Shown: positions 25,827 through 34,405 of the stretch, in pieces
Layout of the letters: each line of letters begins with the position of its first letter
How positions within the stretch are numbered: the stretch's first letter is position 1
Assembly: GCF_001672775.1 (NCBI RefSeq)
Contig: NZ_LZKJ01000009.1
Coordinates: 1-45,391, forward strand
DNA: 45,391 nt
Origin: Mycobacterium kyorinense
Lineage (GTDB): Bacteria; Actinomycetota; Actinomycetes; Mycobacteriales; Mycobacteriaceae
Reading direction: 5' to 3'
Position numbers and translations under genes: made by a program
Notes under the pieces: generated by a model
The model's input: the letters and a program-made list of their open reading frames with translations, nothing else
Databases searched by the model: none
What the model was told of the DNA's origin: nothing

Positions 25827-26918
25827 ATGGATTTCTCGACAACCGAAGCGGCGCACGACCTCGGCGATTTGGCCGCCACGATCGTCGATGCTGTGTGCAC
25901 GCCGGAGCGCCAACGGGAATTGGACGGCCTGGAGCAGCGGCTCGACCGTGACCTTCTGCGCAAGCTCAACGAGGCCGACATCTTGAGCACCGCGGCACCG
26001 GAGTCGCTGGGCGGCGGCGGGTACGGAGTGCTGGAGCAGACCGCCGTGCTGGTTGCACTGGGCCGGGGGTTGGCCGCCGTGCCGTATCTGGAGTCGGTGG
26101 TGCTGGCCGGCGGCGCACTGGCCCGGTTCGGCTCCGCTGAACTCCAGCAGCAGTGGGGTGCTCCCGCGGTGAGCGGCGAGAAGATCCTCACCGTAGCGCT
26201 GGACGGCGAAATGGGCGACGGGCCGGTGCAGGCCACGCGTTCCGGTGCCGGCTACCGGCTGACCGGAACGCGTACTCAGGTCTTTTACGGGCCGGTGGCC
26301 GACGCATTTTTGGTTTCGGCCGAAACCGATTCGGGCACAGCAGTTTTCCTGGTCACCGCTGAGGAGGCATCGGTCACAGCCCTGGAGACCACCGGTCTGG
26401 GCAGTGTGGGACACCTGCGGCTCGACGGGGTCGAGGTGGGCGATGCACGACGGGTTGGCGGCGACGACGTGGTCGCTTGGCTTTCCACGCATGCTGCGCT
26501 GGGTCGCAGCGCATTTCAGCTCGGTGTGCTGGACCGGGGGCTGCAGTTGACCGCCGAGTATGCGCGCACCCGCGAACAGTTCGATCGCCCGATCGGTAGC
26601 TTCCAGGCGGTGGCACAGCGGTTGGCGGACGGCTACATCGACGTCAAGGGTTTGCGGTTGACCCTCACTCAGGCGGCGTGGCGGCTGGCCGAGGACCTGC
26701 CGGCCGACACCGAGGTGGCGACGGCGGCGTTCTGGGCTGCCGACGCGGGACATCGGGTGGCGCACACCATTGTCCACGTACACGGCGGTGTCGGTATCGA
26801 CGTCGATCACCCGGTGCACCGCTACTTCCTGGCGGCCAAAGAAACCGAGTTCGCCCTTGGCAGCGCCACCGGGGCGCTGCGCAAGATAGGTCGTGAACTG
26901 GCGGATACGCCTGCGTGA
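25827..26918 (+). CDS. fadE27: acyl-CoA dehydrogenase FadE27 (ChsE5 subunit)
   Basis: A 363-aa acyl-CoA dehydrogenase-like subunit, the partner of FadE26. It keeps the C-terminal helical domain (ARTREQFDRPIGSFQAVAQRLAD) and the VHVHGGVGIDVDHPVHRY segment, but its N-terminal half is more divergent, as usual for the ChsE5-type partner of these heterotetramers. The frame is open far upstream, inside fadE26, but that is a shadow; ATG 25827 is the real start. The stop overlaps the fadD17 GTG by 4 bp (GTGA). Confidence 0.94.
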   Translation: MDFSTTEAAHDLGDLAATIVDAVCTPERQRELDGLEQRLDRDLLRKLNEADILSTAAPESLGGGGYGVLEQTAVLVALGRGLAAVPYLESVVLAGGALARFGSAELQQQWGAPAVSGEKILTVALDGEMGDGPVQATRSGAGYRLTGTRTQVFYGPVADAFLVSAETDSGTAVFLVTAEEASVTALETTGLGSVGHLRLDGVEVGDARRVGGDDVVAWLSTHAALGRSAFQLGVLDRGLQLTAEYARTREQFDRPIGSFQAVAQRLADGYIDVKGLRLTLTQAAWRLAEDLPADTEVATAAFWAADAGHRVAHTIVHVHGGVGIDVDHPVHRYFLAAKETEFALGSATGALRKIGRELADTPA

Positions 26919-28423
26919 CCCACGACCTTCCGACCGTCACCGACCTGCTCAAGCCGTTGGTCGACGTCGACGATCGTGGCGTCTACTTCGAAGACTCGTT
27001 CATCAGTTGGCGTGAGCATCTTCGCCACGGCGCCGCCGTGGCGACCGCGTTGGGCGAGCGACTCGACCCGACGCGACCGCCCCACGTCGGGGTGCTACTG
27101 GAAAACACCCCGTTCTTCTCGGCCCTGCTGGTCGCGGCCGGGCTATCGGGCATCGTGCCCGTCGGGCTCAACCCCGTCCGCCGGGGCGCAGCGCTGGCCC
27201 GCGACGTCGACCACGCCGACTGCCAGTTGGTGTTGACCGATTCGAAATCCGCTGCGGCGCTCGGTGATCTGCCGCATATCGATGTTGACTCGACGGCCTG
27301 GGCCGACGAGTTGACCGCACACGCGGATGCCCCGGTGCGGTTCCGGTCCGCGACGCCCGCCGATCTGTTCATGCTGATCTTCACCTCCGGCACCAGCGGC
27401 GATCCGAAAGCAGTGCAGTGCAGCCAGGGCAAGGTCGCAATCGCCGGCGTGACGATGACGGAGCGCTTCGGGCTGGGCCGCGACGACCGCTGCTACGTGT
27501 CCATGCCGTTGTTCCACTCCAACGCGGTACTGGTCGGATGGTCGGTGGCCGTGACGTGCCGCGGCTCAATGGTGTTGCGCCGCAAATTCTCCGCCTCGGG
27601 GTTCATACCCGATATCCGGCGCTACGGCGTCACGTACGCCAACTATGTGGGCAAGCCGCTGTCGTATGTGCTCGCCACGCCCGAGCTGCCCGACGACGCC
27701 GACAACCCACTGAAAGTGGTGTACGGCAACGAGGGTGCGCCGGCCGACGTGGAGCGGTTCGCCCACAGATTCGGCTGTATCGCCGTCGACGGCTTCGGCT
27801 CCACCGAGGGCGGAGTCGCGATCGCCCGCACACCGGATACGCCGGAGGGCTCACTGGGCCCGCTGCCCGAGGGCATCGGGATCATCGACGTCGACACCGG
27901 CGACCCCTGCCCGGCCGGGGTGATCGGAGAATTGGTGAACATCGCCGGCCCGGGCCGGTTCGAGGGCTACTACAACGATCCGGAGGCCGACGCGCAGCGG
28001 ATGGCCGACGGCGTCTATCACAGCGGTGACTTGGCCTACCGCGACGAGAACGGGTATGTGTATTTTGCTGGGCGGCTGGGTGATTGGTTGCGTGTCGACG
28101 GAGAAAACCTCGGCACTGCGCCGATCGAGCGGGTGCTGGCCCGCTATCCGGGGGTCAGCGAGGTCGCGGTGTACGCCGTGCCCGACCCGGCCGTCGGCGA
28201 CCAGGTGATGGCCGCGGTGGTGATGACGCCCGGCACGGAATTCGACGCCGACACGTTCCGCGTATTCCTGGCCGAGCAGCCCGATCTGGGACCCAAGCAG
28301 TGGCCGTCTTACGTCCGGATCAGCACGGCGTTGCCACGCACTGCGACATTCAAGGTACTCAAACGCGAACTCTCCGCCGAGGGCGTCGACTGCGCTGATC
28401 CGGTGTGGACGATCAGGCGCTAG
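26915..28423 (+). CDS. fadD17: acyl-CoA synthetase FadD17 (steroid side-chain CoA ligase)
   Basis: A 502-aa AMP-forming ligase. The ATP-binding loop is TSGTSGDPK (157-165), a later motif is GFGSTEGG, and the AMP-binding Asp/Arg region is YHSGDLAYRDENGYVYFAGRLGDWLRVDGEN. The family is reported to load CoA on steroids with a shortened (C5) side-chain carboxylate, after FadD19 has handled the C8 form. It starts at GTG 26915, overlapping the fadE27 stop. The length equals that in M. tuberculosis. It is the last gene of the fadE26 operon and converges with the island aldehyde dehydrogenase after 18 bp. Confidence 0.95.
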   Translation: MTHDLPTVTDLLKPLVDVDDRGVYFEDSFISWREHLRHGAAVATALGERLDPTRPPHVGVLLENTPFFSALLVAAGLSGIVPVGLNPVRRGAALARDVDHADCQLVLTDSKSAAALGDLPHIDVDSTAWADELTAHADAPVRFRSATPADLFMLIFTSGTSGDPKAVQCSQGKVAIAGVTMTERFGLGRDDRCYVSMPLFHSNAVLVGWSVAVTCRGSMVLRRKFSASGFIPDIRRYGVTYANYVGKPLSYVLATPELPDDADNPLKVVYGNEGAPADVERFAHRFGCIAVDGFGSTEGGVAIARTPDTPEGSLGPLPEGIGIIDVDTGDPCPAGVIGELVNIAGPGRFEGYYNDPEADAQRMADGVYHSGDLAYRDENGYVYFAGRLGDWLRVDGENLGTAPIERVLARYPGVSEVAVYAVPDPAVGDQVMAAVVMTPGTEFDADTFRVFLAEQPDLGPKQWPSYVRISTALPRTATFKVLKRELSAEGVDCADPVWTIRR

Positions 28424-28441
28424 GTTGCGCGAGCAGACGCG

Positions 28442-29887
28442 CTAACTGGCCACCGAGATCGACTTGCTGTCCAAGTAACTCTCGATCCCTTCGCGGCCCA
28501 ATTCCCGGCCGTAGCCGCTGGACTTGACGCCGCCGAACGGCGCGTACGGGTCCATCGTGTACCCCTGGTTGATACCGAAGGTGCCGGTGCGGATGCGGGC
28601 AGCCAACTCCACCCCGCGCTCGGTGTCGTCGGACCATACCGACCCAGCCAAACCGTAATCGGAGTCGTTGGCGATGCGCACCGCGTCCTCGTCGTCGCGA
28701 TAGCCGATGACGGTGAGCACCGGCCCGAAGATCTCTTCACGCGCGATCCGCATGCTGTTGTCGGCGTCGGCGAAAAGCGTGGGCTGCACGTACCATCCGC
28801 GCTCGACGCCATCCGGCATGTCGGTACCGCCGGTGATCAGCCGGGCACCTTCGGCCTGGCCGGCCTGGATGTAGCCGATCACCCGCTCCTGCTGGCGCCG
28901 CGCCACCAGGGGACCCATCTGTGTCGCGGGATCGGTAGGGTCACCGACGGCAATCGTCTGCATCTCGGCCGCCAGTGCGTCGATGTATCCGCCTCTTCGG
29001 CTGTGCGGCACCAGGATTCGGGTCAGCGCGTTGCAAATCTGCCCACTGTTGGACAGGCTGGCCGCCCGGATTCCGGCCGCCACCGCGCCGGGGTCGGCAT
29101 CGTCGAGGACGATCGCTGCGGATTTGCCGCCAAGCTCCAGGCTGACGCGTTTCAAACCGGTGGCACAGGTTTCGGCTACCCGTCGGCCGGCAGCGGTCGA
29201 TCCGGTAAACGACACCTTGTCTACGCCGGGGTGGCCGACCAAGTACTCACCCACGTCGGCGCCGCCGGGCAACACGCTGACCACACCGGGAGGCAACTCG
29301 AGTTGCTCAATGAGCTCGGCGAGCAGCAGCGCGTCCAGCGGTGATTCCGGCGCCGGCTTGAGGATCACGCAACAACCGGCAAGCAGCGCCGGCACCAGCT
29401 TGGTGACGATCAGGAACTGCGGCATGTTCCACGGCACGATCGCAGCGACCACCCCGACCGGTTCGCGGTGAATATGAATATCAGCGCCGTAGCGACCGAC
29501 GCGAATCTCGTGCCACGACAGGTCTTCGGCCAGATCGCAGAAGGCGGTCATCATCATCCACGGCAGCCCGACCTGCGCGCGCTGGGCGAAGCTGATCGGC
29601 GCGCCGATCTCGGTGGTGATGAGCTCGGCCATCTCCGAGCGCCGCTCGCCGTAGCGTTCGACCAGTCGTCGTATCGCGGTAATGCGCTCGGCGGGATCGA
29701 GCCGCGGCCACGGGCCCTGGTCGAATGCCGCCCGCGCGGCCGCGACGGCAGCGTCGACGTCGGCGGGTCCGGCCGACGCCACGTGCGCGACCGCGGCTTC
29801 GGTGGCCGGTGAGGTCACTTCGATCACGGCGTCGCTACCGGGCGATGACCAACTCCCACCGATGAACAGTGCGTCGTGTCGCTGCAC
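28442..29887 (-). CDS. NAD(P)-dependent aldehyde dehydrogenase, left gene of the Rieske island
   Basis: A 481-aa aldehyde dehydrogenase. Key residues are N154 (VPWNMPQF), K177 (ILKPAPESP), E251 (LELGGKSA) and the nucleophile C285 (NSGQICNA); all are intact. The start is taken as GTG 29887, with GGGAGG seven bases upstream; a TTG at 29914 is in frame but lacks such support. It should oxidise an aldehyde released by the island oxygenases to an acid. It reads away from Rieske-1 across a 100-bp region that holds one copy of the MarR operator/-10 module. The substrate is not predictable from sequence. Confidence 0.9.
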   Translation of the reverse strand: MQRHDALFIGGSWSSPGSDAVIEVTSPATEAAVAHVASAGPADVDAAVAAARAAFDQGPWPRLDPAERITAIRRLVERYGERRSEMAELITTEIGAPISFAQRAQVGLPWMMMTAFCDLAEDLSWHEIRVGRYGADIHIHREPVGVVAAIVPWNMPQFLIVTKLVPALLAGCCVILKPAPESPLDALLLAELIEQLELPPGVVSVLPGGADVGEYLVGHPGVDKVSFTGSTAAGRRVAETCATGLKRVSLELGGKSAAIVLDDADPGAVAAGIRAASLSNSGQICNALTRILVPHSRRGGYIDALAAEMQTIAVGDPTDPATQMGPLVARRQQERVIGYIQAGQAEGARLITGGTDMPDGVERGWYVQPTLFADADNSMRIAREEIFGPVLTVIGYRDDEDAVRIANDSDYGLAGSVWSDDTERGVELAARIRTGTFGINQGYTMDPYAPFGGVKSSGYGRELGREGIESYLDSKSISVAS

Positions 29888-29906
29888 GCAGACCTCCCCG
29901 ACCCGG

Positions 29907-29922
29907 AATATCAACTACTTGT
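29907..29922 (-). promoter_or_regulatory. putative MarR operator with overlapping -10 of the aldehyde dehydrogenase promoter
   Basis: Read on the minus strand this is ACAAGTAGTTGATATT. It matches GCAAGTACTTGATATT at 33301-33316 on the plus strand in 14 of 16 bases. The core (near-palindrome TCAANTACTTGT at 29911-29922) would be the operator and GATATT the -10 element. It lies in the only region from which both the aldehyde dehydrogenase and Rieske-1 can start. Confidence 0.6.
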
Positions 29923-29987
29923 GATTGTGGTCTCGAGCATATACGGTCAGCGCTGCAGGCGGGTGGTCGTGAGCGACAGGAGTAGGC

Positions 29988-31253
29988 ATGGCTCGTTTCC
30001 CCAAGCCGGCGGAAGGCAGCTGGACGCAGCACTACCCGGAGCTCGGAACCGGCCCGGTGTCGTATGAGGATTCCATCTCACCGGAGTTCTATGAGCTCGA
30101 GCGGGCAGCGATTTTCAAGCGTGCCTGGCTGAATGTCGGCCGCGCCGAGCAACTTCCGCGCAAAGGAAGCTACTTCACCAAGGAGCTGAAGGTCGCCAAT
30201 ACCTCGATCATCGTGGTGCGCACCATGACCGGCGACATCAAGGCGTTCCACAACATCTGCCGCCACCGCGGCAACAAGCTGGTGTGGAACGACATGCCGC
30301 TGGAGGAGACCAGCGGCTTTTGCCGCCAGTTCCGGTGCAAGTACCACGCCTGGTGTTACGACCTGGACGGCAACCTGACCCATGTCCCGCAGGAAAGCGA
30401 GTTCTTCGACCTCGACAAGAACCGCTACGGGCTGGTGCCGGTGCACTGCGACGTCTGGGAAGGCTTCATCTTCGTCAACTTCGCCGCCGAGCCCGAGCAG
30501 TCGCTACGGGAATTTCTAGGTCCGATGATCACCGACCTGGAGGGCTATCCGTTCGGGCAGCTGACGTCGCGGTGGTGTTACCGCTCGGAAGTGAAGGCGA
30601 ACTGGAAGCTCTACCTGGACGCGTTCCAGGAGTTCTATCACGCCCCGGTATTGCACGCGAACCAGTCGCCGACCAGCTACTCCAAGGCGGCGGCCGAAGC
30701 CGGCTTCGAGGCGCCGCACTACCGCATCGACGGCCCGCACCGGCTGGTGTCGACGTCGGGTGTGCGGGCGTGGGAGATGGACGCCGATATGCGCAAGCCC
30801 ATCGAAGATATCTGCCGCAGCGGACTTTTCGGTCCGTGGGACAATCCGGATCTCGGCACGCTGCCTGCCGGGGTCAACCCGGCCAACTGCAACCCATGGG
30901 GACTGGACTCGTTTCAGATCTTCCCCAACCTCGTGATCCTGATCTGGGGACAGGGCTGGTATCTGACCTACCATTACTGGCCCACCTCGTATAACAGCCA
31001 CGTCTTCGAGGGCACCCTGTACTTCCCACCGCCCCGCACTCCGCGCGAACGCGTCGCCCAGGAGCTGGCGGCGGTGACCTTCAAGGAATTCGGTCTGCAG
31101 GACGCCAACACCCTGGAGGCCACTCAGTCGATGATCGAATCGCGTGCGGTTGACCGATTCCTCCTCAACGACCAGGAGGTGCTGCTGCGGCATCTGCACC
31201 ACGAGACCGCGACGTGGGTCGACGACTACCGGCGCAACTCAGTGAGGGTGTGA
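29988..31253 (+). CDS. Rieske non-haem iron oxygenase alpha subunit 1
   Basis: A 421-aa ring-hydroxylating-type oxygenase. The Rieske site is C91-x-H93 and C117-x2-H120, with a 23-residue spacing instead of the usual 16-17. The iron site is DAFQEFYHAPVLH (H218, H223). The residue that bridges to the neighbouring Rieske cluster is usually Asp; here it is E215, as in carnitine oxygenase CntA. The ATG has AGGAGTAGGC upstream. It is a paralogue of the oxygenase at 34406 (46 of the first 60 residues identical) and overlaps mini-subunit 1 by one base (TGATGA). No dedicated reductase is encoded nearby apart from the ferredoxin at 33327. Substrate unknown. Confidence 0.9.
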   Translation: MARFPKPAEGSWTQHYPELGTGPVSYEDSISPEFYELERAAIFKRAWLNVGRAEQLPRKGSYFTKELKVANTSIIVVRTMTGDIKAFHNICRHRGNKLVWNDMPLEETSGFCRQFRCKYHAWCYDLDGNLTHVPQESEFFDLDKNRYGLVPVHCDVWEGFIFVNFAAEPEQSLREFLGPMITDLEGYPFGQLTSRWCYRSEVKANWKLYLDAFQEFYHAPVLHANQSPTSYSKAAAEAGFEAPHYRIDGPHRLVSTSGVRAWEMDADMRKPIEDICRSGLFGPWDNPDLGTLPAGVNPANCNPWGLDSFQIFPNLVILIWGQGWYLTYHYWPTSYNSHVFEGTLYFPPPRTPRERVAQELAAVTFKEFGLQDANTLEATQSMIESRAVDRFLLNDQEVLLRHLHHETATWVDDYRRNSVRV

Positions 31254-31582
31254 TGACGGCTAACCTGCCACCCGAATTCGCAGACCTGGAACAGTTTTCC
31301 GATTGGTGTCTGGCAAGCGAACCGCAGCGCTACCATAAGCGGCTCACCAGCACGATGGCGAAGATGCAGTCCTTCTACGATGCCGTCACACCACGCGCCG
31401 AGGATGCGCTGGCCTACTGCGACAAGTTCAGCCTCGACGATATGCCCGACGACGTCATGAACCTGATGTATCTGCTGTACTCGATGATCATGGTGTCGTT
31501 CCCGGTTGAATGCTGGAAGCAGCCGCGCATTCCCGATTCCGGCGCATCGACGTTGGATTGCGTCAGCGAACCTGTGCCGTGA
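31253..31582 (+). CDS. Rieske-associated mini-subunit 1 (~110 aa, novel type)
   Basis: A 109-aa protein with no known domain that I recognise. Its sequence shares a pattern with the gene at 35670: W-C-L near 18-20, FYDA-x2-PR (41-48), YCDKF-x-LDD-x-PDD (55-67), a hydrophobic YS-x-IMV helix (76-81), V-E, and an EPVP end. It is predicted mostly helical, and is far shorter than the ~180-aa beta subunits of ring-hydroxylating dioxygenases, which have a different fold. It starts on the stop of Rieske-1 and its own stop overlaps the amidohydrolase GTG, so it is translationally coupled both ways. A partner subunit or chaperone of the oxygenase is the best guess. Confidence 0.8.
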   Translation: MTANLPPEFADLEQFSDWCLASEPQRYHKRLTSTMAKMQSFYDAVTPRAEDALAYCDKFSLDDMPDDVMNLMYLLYSMIMVSFPVECWKQPRIPDSGASTLDCVSEPVP

Positions 31583-32823
31583 TCGTGCTGCGGGCCGCCC
31601 GCTGGGCGGATGTCGACTCCGGACAGGTGCACTCACCGGCGGTGGTCGTGGTGGACGGCGACCGGATCACTGCGGTCAACCCCTCTGAGGCACCTCACGA
31701 TTCGACTGACATCGATCTCGGCGACGTCACGCTCCTGCCAGGGCTGATGGACATGGAACTCAACCTGCTCATCGGCGGCCCGGGCGGACCGGAGGGATTG
31801 CCGTCGCCGATGCACGGTGTGCAGGACGACCCGGCTTACCGCACGCTGCGGGGCGCGGTGAACGCCCGCACCACCCTGGATGCGGGTTTCACCACCGTGC
31901 GCAATCTCGGCTTGATGGTCAAGACCGGCGGGTATCTGCTCGACGTCGCGCTGCAACGCGCCATCGACCAGGGCTGGCACGTCGGTCCGCGGGTGGTTCC
32001 CGCCGGGCATGCCGTTACCCCCTACGGGGGACATCTCGATCCGACCGTCTTTCAGCGCCTGGCTCCAGGCATCATGCCGCTGTCGGTAGCCGAAGGGATC
32101 GCCAACGGCGTACCCGACGTGCGCGCCTGCGTGCGCTACCAGATCCGCCACGGCGCCAAAGTCATCAAAGTGTCCGCCTCCGGCGGTGTGATGTCGCACA
32201 GCACATCGCCGGGCTCGCAGCAGTACTCCGACGAGGAGTTCGCCGCGATCGCAGACGAGGCGCACCGCGCCGGGATCCGGGTGGCCGCGCACGCGATCGG
32301 CGACGGCGCGATCCGGGCCTGCATCAACGCCGGAATCGACTGCATCGAACACGGTTTCCTGGCCACCGACGACACCATCCAGATGATGGTCGACCATGGC
32401 ACCTTCCTGGTCTCAACGACGTATCTCACCGAGGCGCTGGCCGTTGACCGCGTCGCCCCCGAGCTTCGCAGGAAGGCGGCCGAGGTATTCCCGCAAGCTA
32501 AAGCCATGCTGCCCAAAGCGATTGCGGCCGGAGTACGGATCGCGTGCGGCACCGACGCGCCCGCCATCCCGCATGGCCAGAACGCCAAGGAACTCTGTGC
32601 ACTGGTCGATCGCGGCATGACACCGATGCAGGCGATTCGCGCAGCAACCGTCACCAGCGCCGAACTCATCGAAGCCGATCACGAGCTGGGCCGGCTGGCG
32701 CCGGGCTATCTCGCCGACATCATCGCCGTACCCGGTGACCCGTCCCGCGACATCGCCGCCACGCTGGACGTGTCGTTCGTCATGAAAGACGGTCGCGTTT
32801 ACAAGCAGCCCTTAGTTCGCTGA
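31579..32823 (+). CDS. amidohydrolase-fold protein lacking the first HxH metal motif
   Basis: A 414-aa protein of the imidazolonepropionase/prolidase branch of amidohydrolases. The beta-strand that normally ends in D-x-H-x-H reads LLPGLMDME-LN here, so E60 and N62 stand where the two His ligands should be. Other ligands are present: K197 (AKVIKVSASGG), H238 (VAAHAIGDGA), H258 (CIEHGF) and D326 (CGTDAP). The start GTG 31579 overlaps the mini-subunit stop (GTGA). I recall similar actinobacterial sequences with this replacement, so it may be a lineage trait and not a mutation. It could still bind one metal. It is 10 bp upstream of marR. Confidence 0.85.
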   Translation: MIVLRAARWADVDSGQVHSPAVVVVDGDRITAVNPSEAPHDSTDIDLGDVTLLPGLMDMELNLLIGGPGGPEGLPSPMHGVQDDPAYRTLRGAVNARTTLDAGFTTVRNLGLMVKTGGYLLDVALQRAIDQGWHVGPRVVPAGHAVTPYGGHLDPTVFQRLAPGIMPLSVAEGIANGVPDVRACVRYQIRHGAKVIKVSASGGVMSHSTSPGSQQYSDEEFAAIADEAHRAGIRVAAHAIGDGAIRACINAGIDCIEHGFLATDDTIQMMVDHGTFLVSTTYLTEALAVDRVAPELRRKAAEVFPQAKAMLPKAIAAGVRIACGTDAPAIPHGQNAKELCALVDRGMTPMQAIRAATVTSAELIEADHELGRLAPGYLADIIAVPGDPSRDIAATLDVSFVMKDGRVYKQPLVR

Positions 32824-32833
32824 GGAAACGAGC

Positions 32834-33292
32834 ATGGAACTCACCGACAACATCTTGTGGCTGTTGAAGCAGGCCTTCCACTTCTCGCTGAAAACCGTCA
32901 ATGATGCGATCAGCAACCACGGGGTGACCACCGCGCAGATCGGCCTGATGCGTCAGTTGGCCAACGAGCCGGGCCTGTCCGGAGCCGAGCTGGCCCGTCG
33001 GCTGCTGATCAGTCCGCAGGGCGTGCAGTTGGCGATCACCGCGCTGGAGAGCCGCGGGCTGGTGGAGCGCAAACAGGATCCGCAGCACGGCCGGATCTTG
33101 CAGTCCTATCTCACCGACTCCGGCCGTGCGGTGGTCTCGGCTGTACTTGCCGATGCGCTGGCCGCCCACGAAAGAGTCTTCGGCGTCCTGGACGCCGACG
33201 AGCAACAGTTGCTGCACGACCTGCTCGCGCGGGTGGTCGAACAGGGCACCGGAAACCTCCTGTTCAGCGATCATCCTGAATCAAGTACTTGA
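32834..33292 (+). CDS. MarR-family transcriptional regulator of the island
   Basis: A 152-aa MarR protein: dimer helices at both ends, and a winged helix-turn-helix at ~32-100, with recognition helix around SPQGVQLAITALESRG (60-75) and a wing containing QDPQHGRILQSYLT. MarR proteins usually repress aromatic or phenolic catabolic genes and release DNA on binding the ligand. The ATG has GAGGAAA upstream. Its last codons and stop, 33281-33292, are themselves one copy of the operator palindrome. The target sites are proposed from the repeated 16-bp module in both island promoters. Confidence 0.9.
   Translation: MELTDNILWLLKQAFHFSLKTVNDAISNHGVTTAQIGLMRQLANEPGLSGAELARRLLISPQGVQLAITALESRGLVERKQDPQHGRILQSYLTDSGRAVVSAVLADALAAHERVFGVLDADEQQLLHDLLARVVEQGTGNLLFSDHPESST
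33281..33292. promoter_or_regulatory. perfect palindromic MarR-type operator TCAAGTACTTGA inside the marR stop
   Basis: A perfect 12-bp palindrome, with the marR stop TGA as its last three bases. It overlaps a plausible -35 element (TTGAGA, 33289-33294, five of six bases of TTGACA). A second copy starts 20 bp later, two helical turns away, so two dimers could bind side by side. Confidence 0.65.
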
Positions 33293-33300
33293 GACTGATC

Positions 33301-33316
33301 GCAAGTACTTGATATT
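33301..33316 (+). promoter_or_regulatory. second MarR-type operator with overlapping -10 (GCAAGTACTTGATATT)
   Basis: The operator GCAAGTACTTGA at 33301-33312 overlaps GATATT (33311-33316), a possible -10 element 16 bp after TTGAGA. Transcription would begin at about 33323-33327, i.e. at the ferredoxin start codon, so the message may be leaderless. This would be the promoter of the ferredoxin-SDR-Rieske-2 genes. Confidence 0.6.
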
Positions 33317-33326
33317 GTCGGCGGTG

Positions 33327-33644
33327 ATGGACGAGAGGATGGACGCCGTGCCAGTCGCAACCGACACCGTCACCGAGGAAGTGGCGATTCAGCTGGACCG
33401 GCGCACCACCGTGGTTCCGTATCGACCCGGCAACACCGTGTTGCAAACCGCCCGCACGGCCGGGCTGGCGGCGCCGTCGTCGTGTGAAACCGGTTCGTGC
33501 GCAACGTGTATGGCTCGGCTGGTGGAGGGCAGCGTGCGGATGCTCAACAATGACGCGCTGAGCGAGGAGGAAGTCGCCGACGGCTGGGTGCTGACCTGTC
33601 AGTCCCTGCCGACCAGTCGTTCAGTGCGGGTGGTCTACGAATGA
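33327..33644 (+). CDS. plant-type [2Fe-2S] ferredoxin of the island
   Basis: A 105-aa ferredoxin. The cluster ligands are C53, C58, C61 and C91 (SCETGSCATCMARL and LTCQS), the C-x4-C-x2-C-x29-C pattern. It lacks any fused reductase domain, so a separate FAD reductase must donate electrons. It should feed one or both Rieske oxygenases here. The start may be GTG 33324, ATG 33327 or ATG 33339; 33327 is given because the promoter predicted just upstream would place transcription start there. Its stop overlaps the SDR start by 4 bp (ATGA). Confidence 0.85.
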   Translation: MDERMDAVPVATDTVTEEVAIQLDRRTTVVPYRPGNTVLQTARTAGLAAPSSCETGSCATCMARLVEGSVRMLNNDALSEEEVADGWVLTCQSLPTSRSVRVVYE

Positions 33645-34393
33645 GCGGTGGCCACCGAGTGGCAGTGGTGACCGGAGGTGCCTCGGGGATGGGCGAGGCG
33701 ACCTGTCACGAACTCGGCCGACGCGGACACAAGGTCGCAGTCCTCGACATCGATGGCCAAGCGGCCCAGCGTGTTTGCGACGCATTGCGCGCCGCGGGGG
33801 TGACCGCACTCGCCGTTGCGGCAGACGTGGCCGACCGGGGCGCGGTCGAGGAGGCGTTCGCCAAACTACGCAGTGAGCTTGGCCAGGTAGGCATTTTGGT
33901 GACCAGCGCAGGCATGGTGGGTTTCGCGCCGTTCAGCGAGATCACTCCGCAGTCGTGGCAGCGGATCATCGAGGTCAATCTCACCGGTACGTTTCACTGC
34001 TGCCAGGTGGCGCTGCCGGACATGGTGGCCGCCGGCTGGGGCCGCATCGTGATGATCTCGTCCTCCAGCGCCCAGCGCGGTTCGCCGGGCATGGCGCACT
34101 ATGCCGCTTCCAAGGGCGCGCTGATCACCCTGACGAAATCGCTGGCGCGCGAGTACGCCGGTGCGGGGATCACCGTCAACAACATCCCGCCGTCAGGCAT
34201 CGAGACTCCGATGCAGCAGCAATCACAAGCCGAGGGAAACCTGCCGTCGAACGAGACGATGGCCGCTCAGATTCCGGTGGGACACCTTGGCACCGGCCAC
34301 GACATCGCGGCGGCGGTCGGGTTCCTGTGCTCCGACGCGGCGGGGTTTATCACCGGACAGGTGCTCGGCGTCAACGGCGGAGCAGTGATGTGA
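33641..34393 (+). CDS. short-chain dehydrogenase/reductase of the island
   Basis: A 250-aa classical SDR: TGGASGMG (11-18), TSAG in place of NNAG (88-91), N113, Ser at 140-141, and Y154-x3-K158 (YAASK). The C-terminal GVNGGAVM is usual. It would oxidise an alcohol or diol made by the Rieske oxygenases, or reduce a ketone. It sits between the ferredoxin and Rieske-2, overlapping the ferredoxin by 4 bp and 12 bp before Rieske-2. Confidence 0.87.
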   Translation: MSGGHRVAVVTGGASGMGEATCHELGRRGHKVAVLDIDGQAAQRVCDALRAAGVTALAVAADVADRGAVEEAFAKLRSELGQVGILVTSAGMVGFAPFSEITPQSWQRIIEVNLTGTFHCCQVALPDMVAAGWGRIVMISSSSAQRGSPGMAHYAASKGALITLTKSLAREYAGAGITVNNIPPSGIETPMQQQSQAEGNLPSNETMAAQIPVGHLGTGHDIAAAVGFLCSDAAGFITGQVLGVNGGAVM

Positions 34394-34405
34394 CAGGAGG
34401 TTCGC

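Noticed and set aside
29888..29914. TTG start for the aldehyde dehydrogenase at 29914
   Set aside because: No ribosome site; it would also put the operator/-10 module inside the gene.
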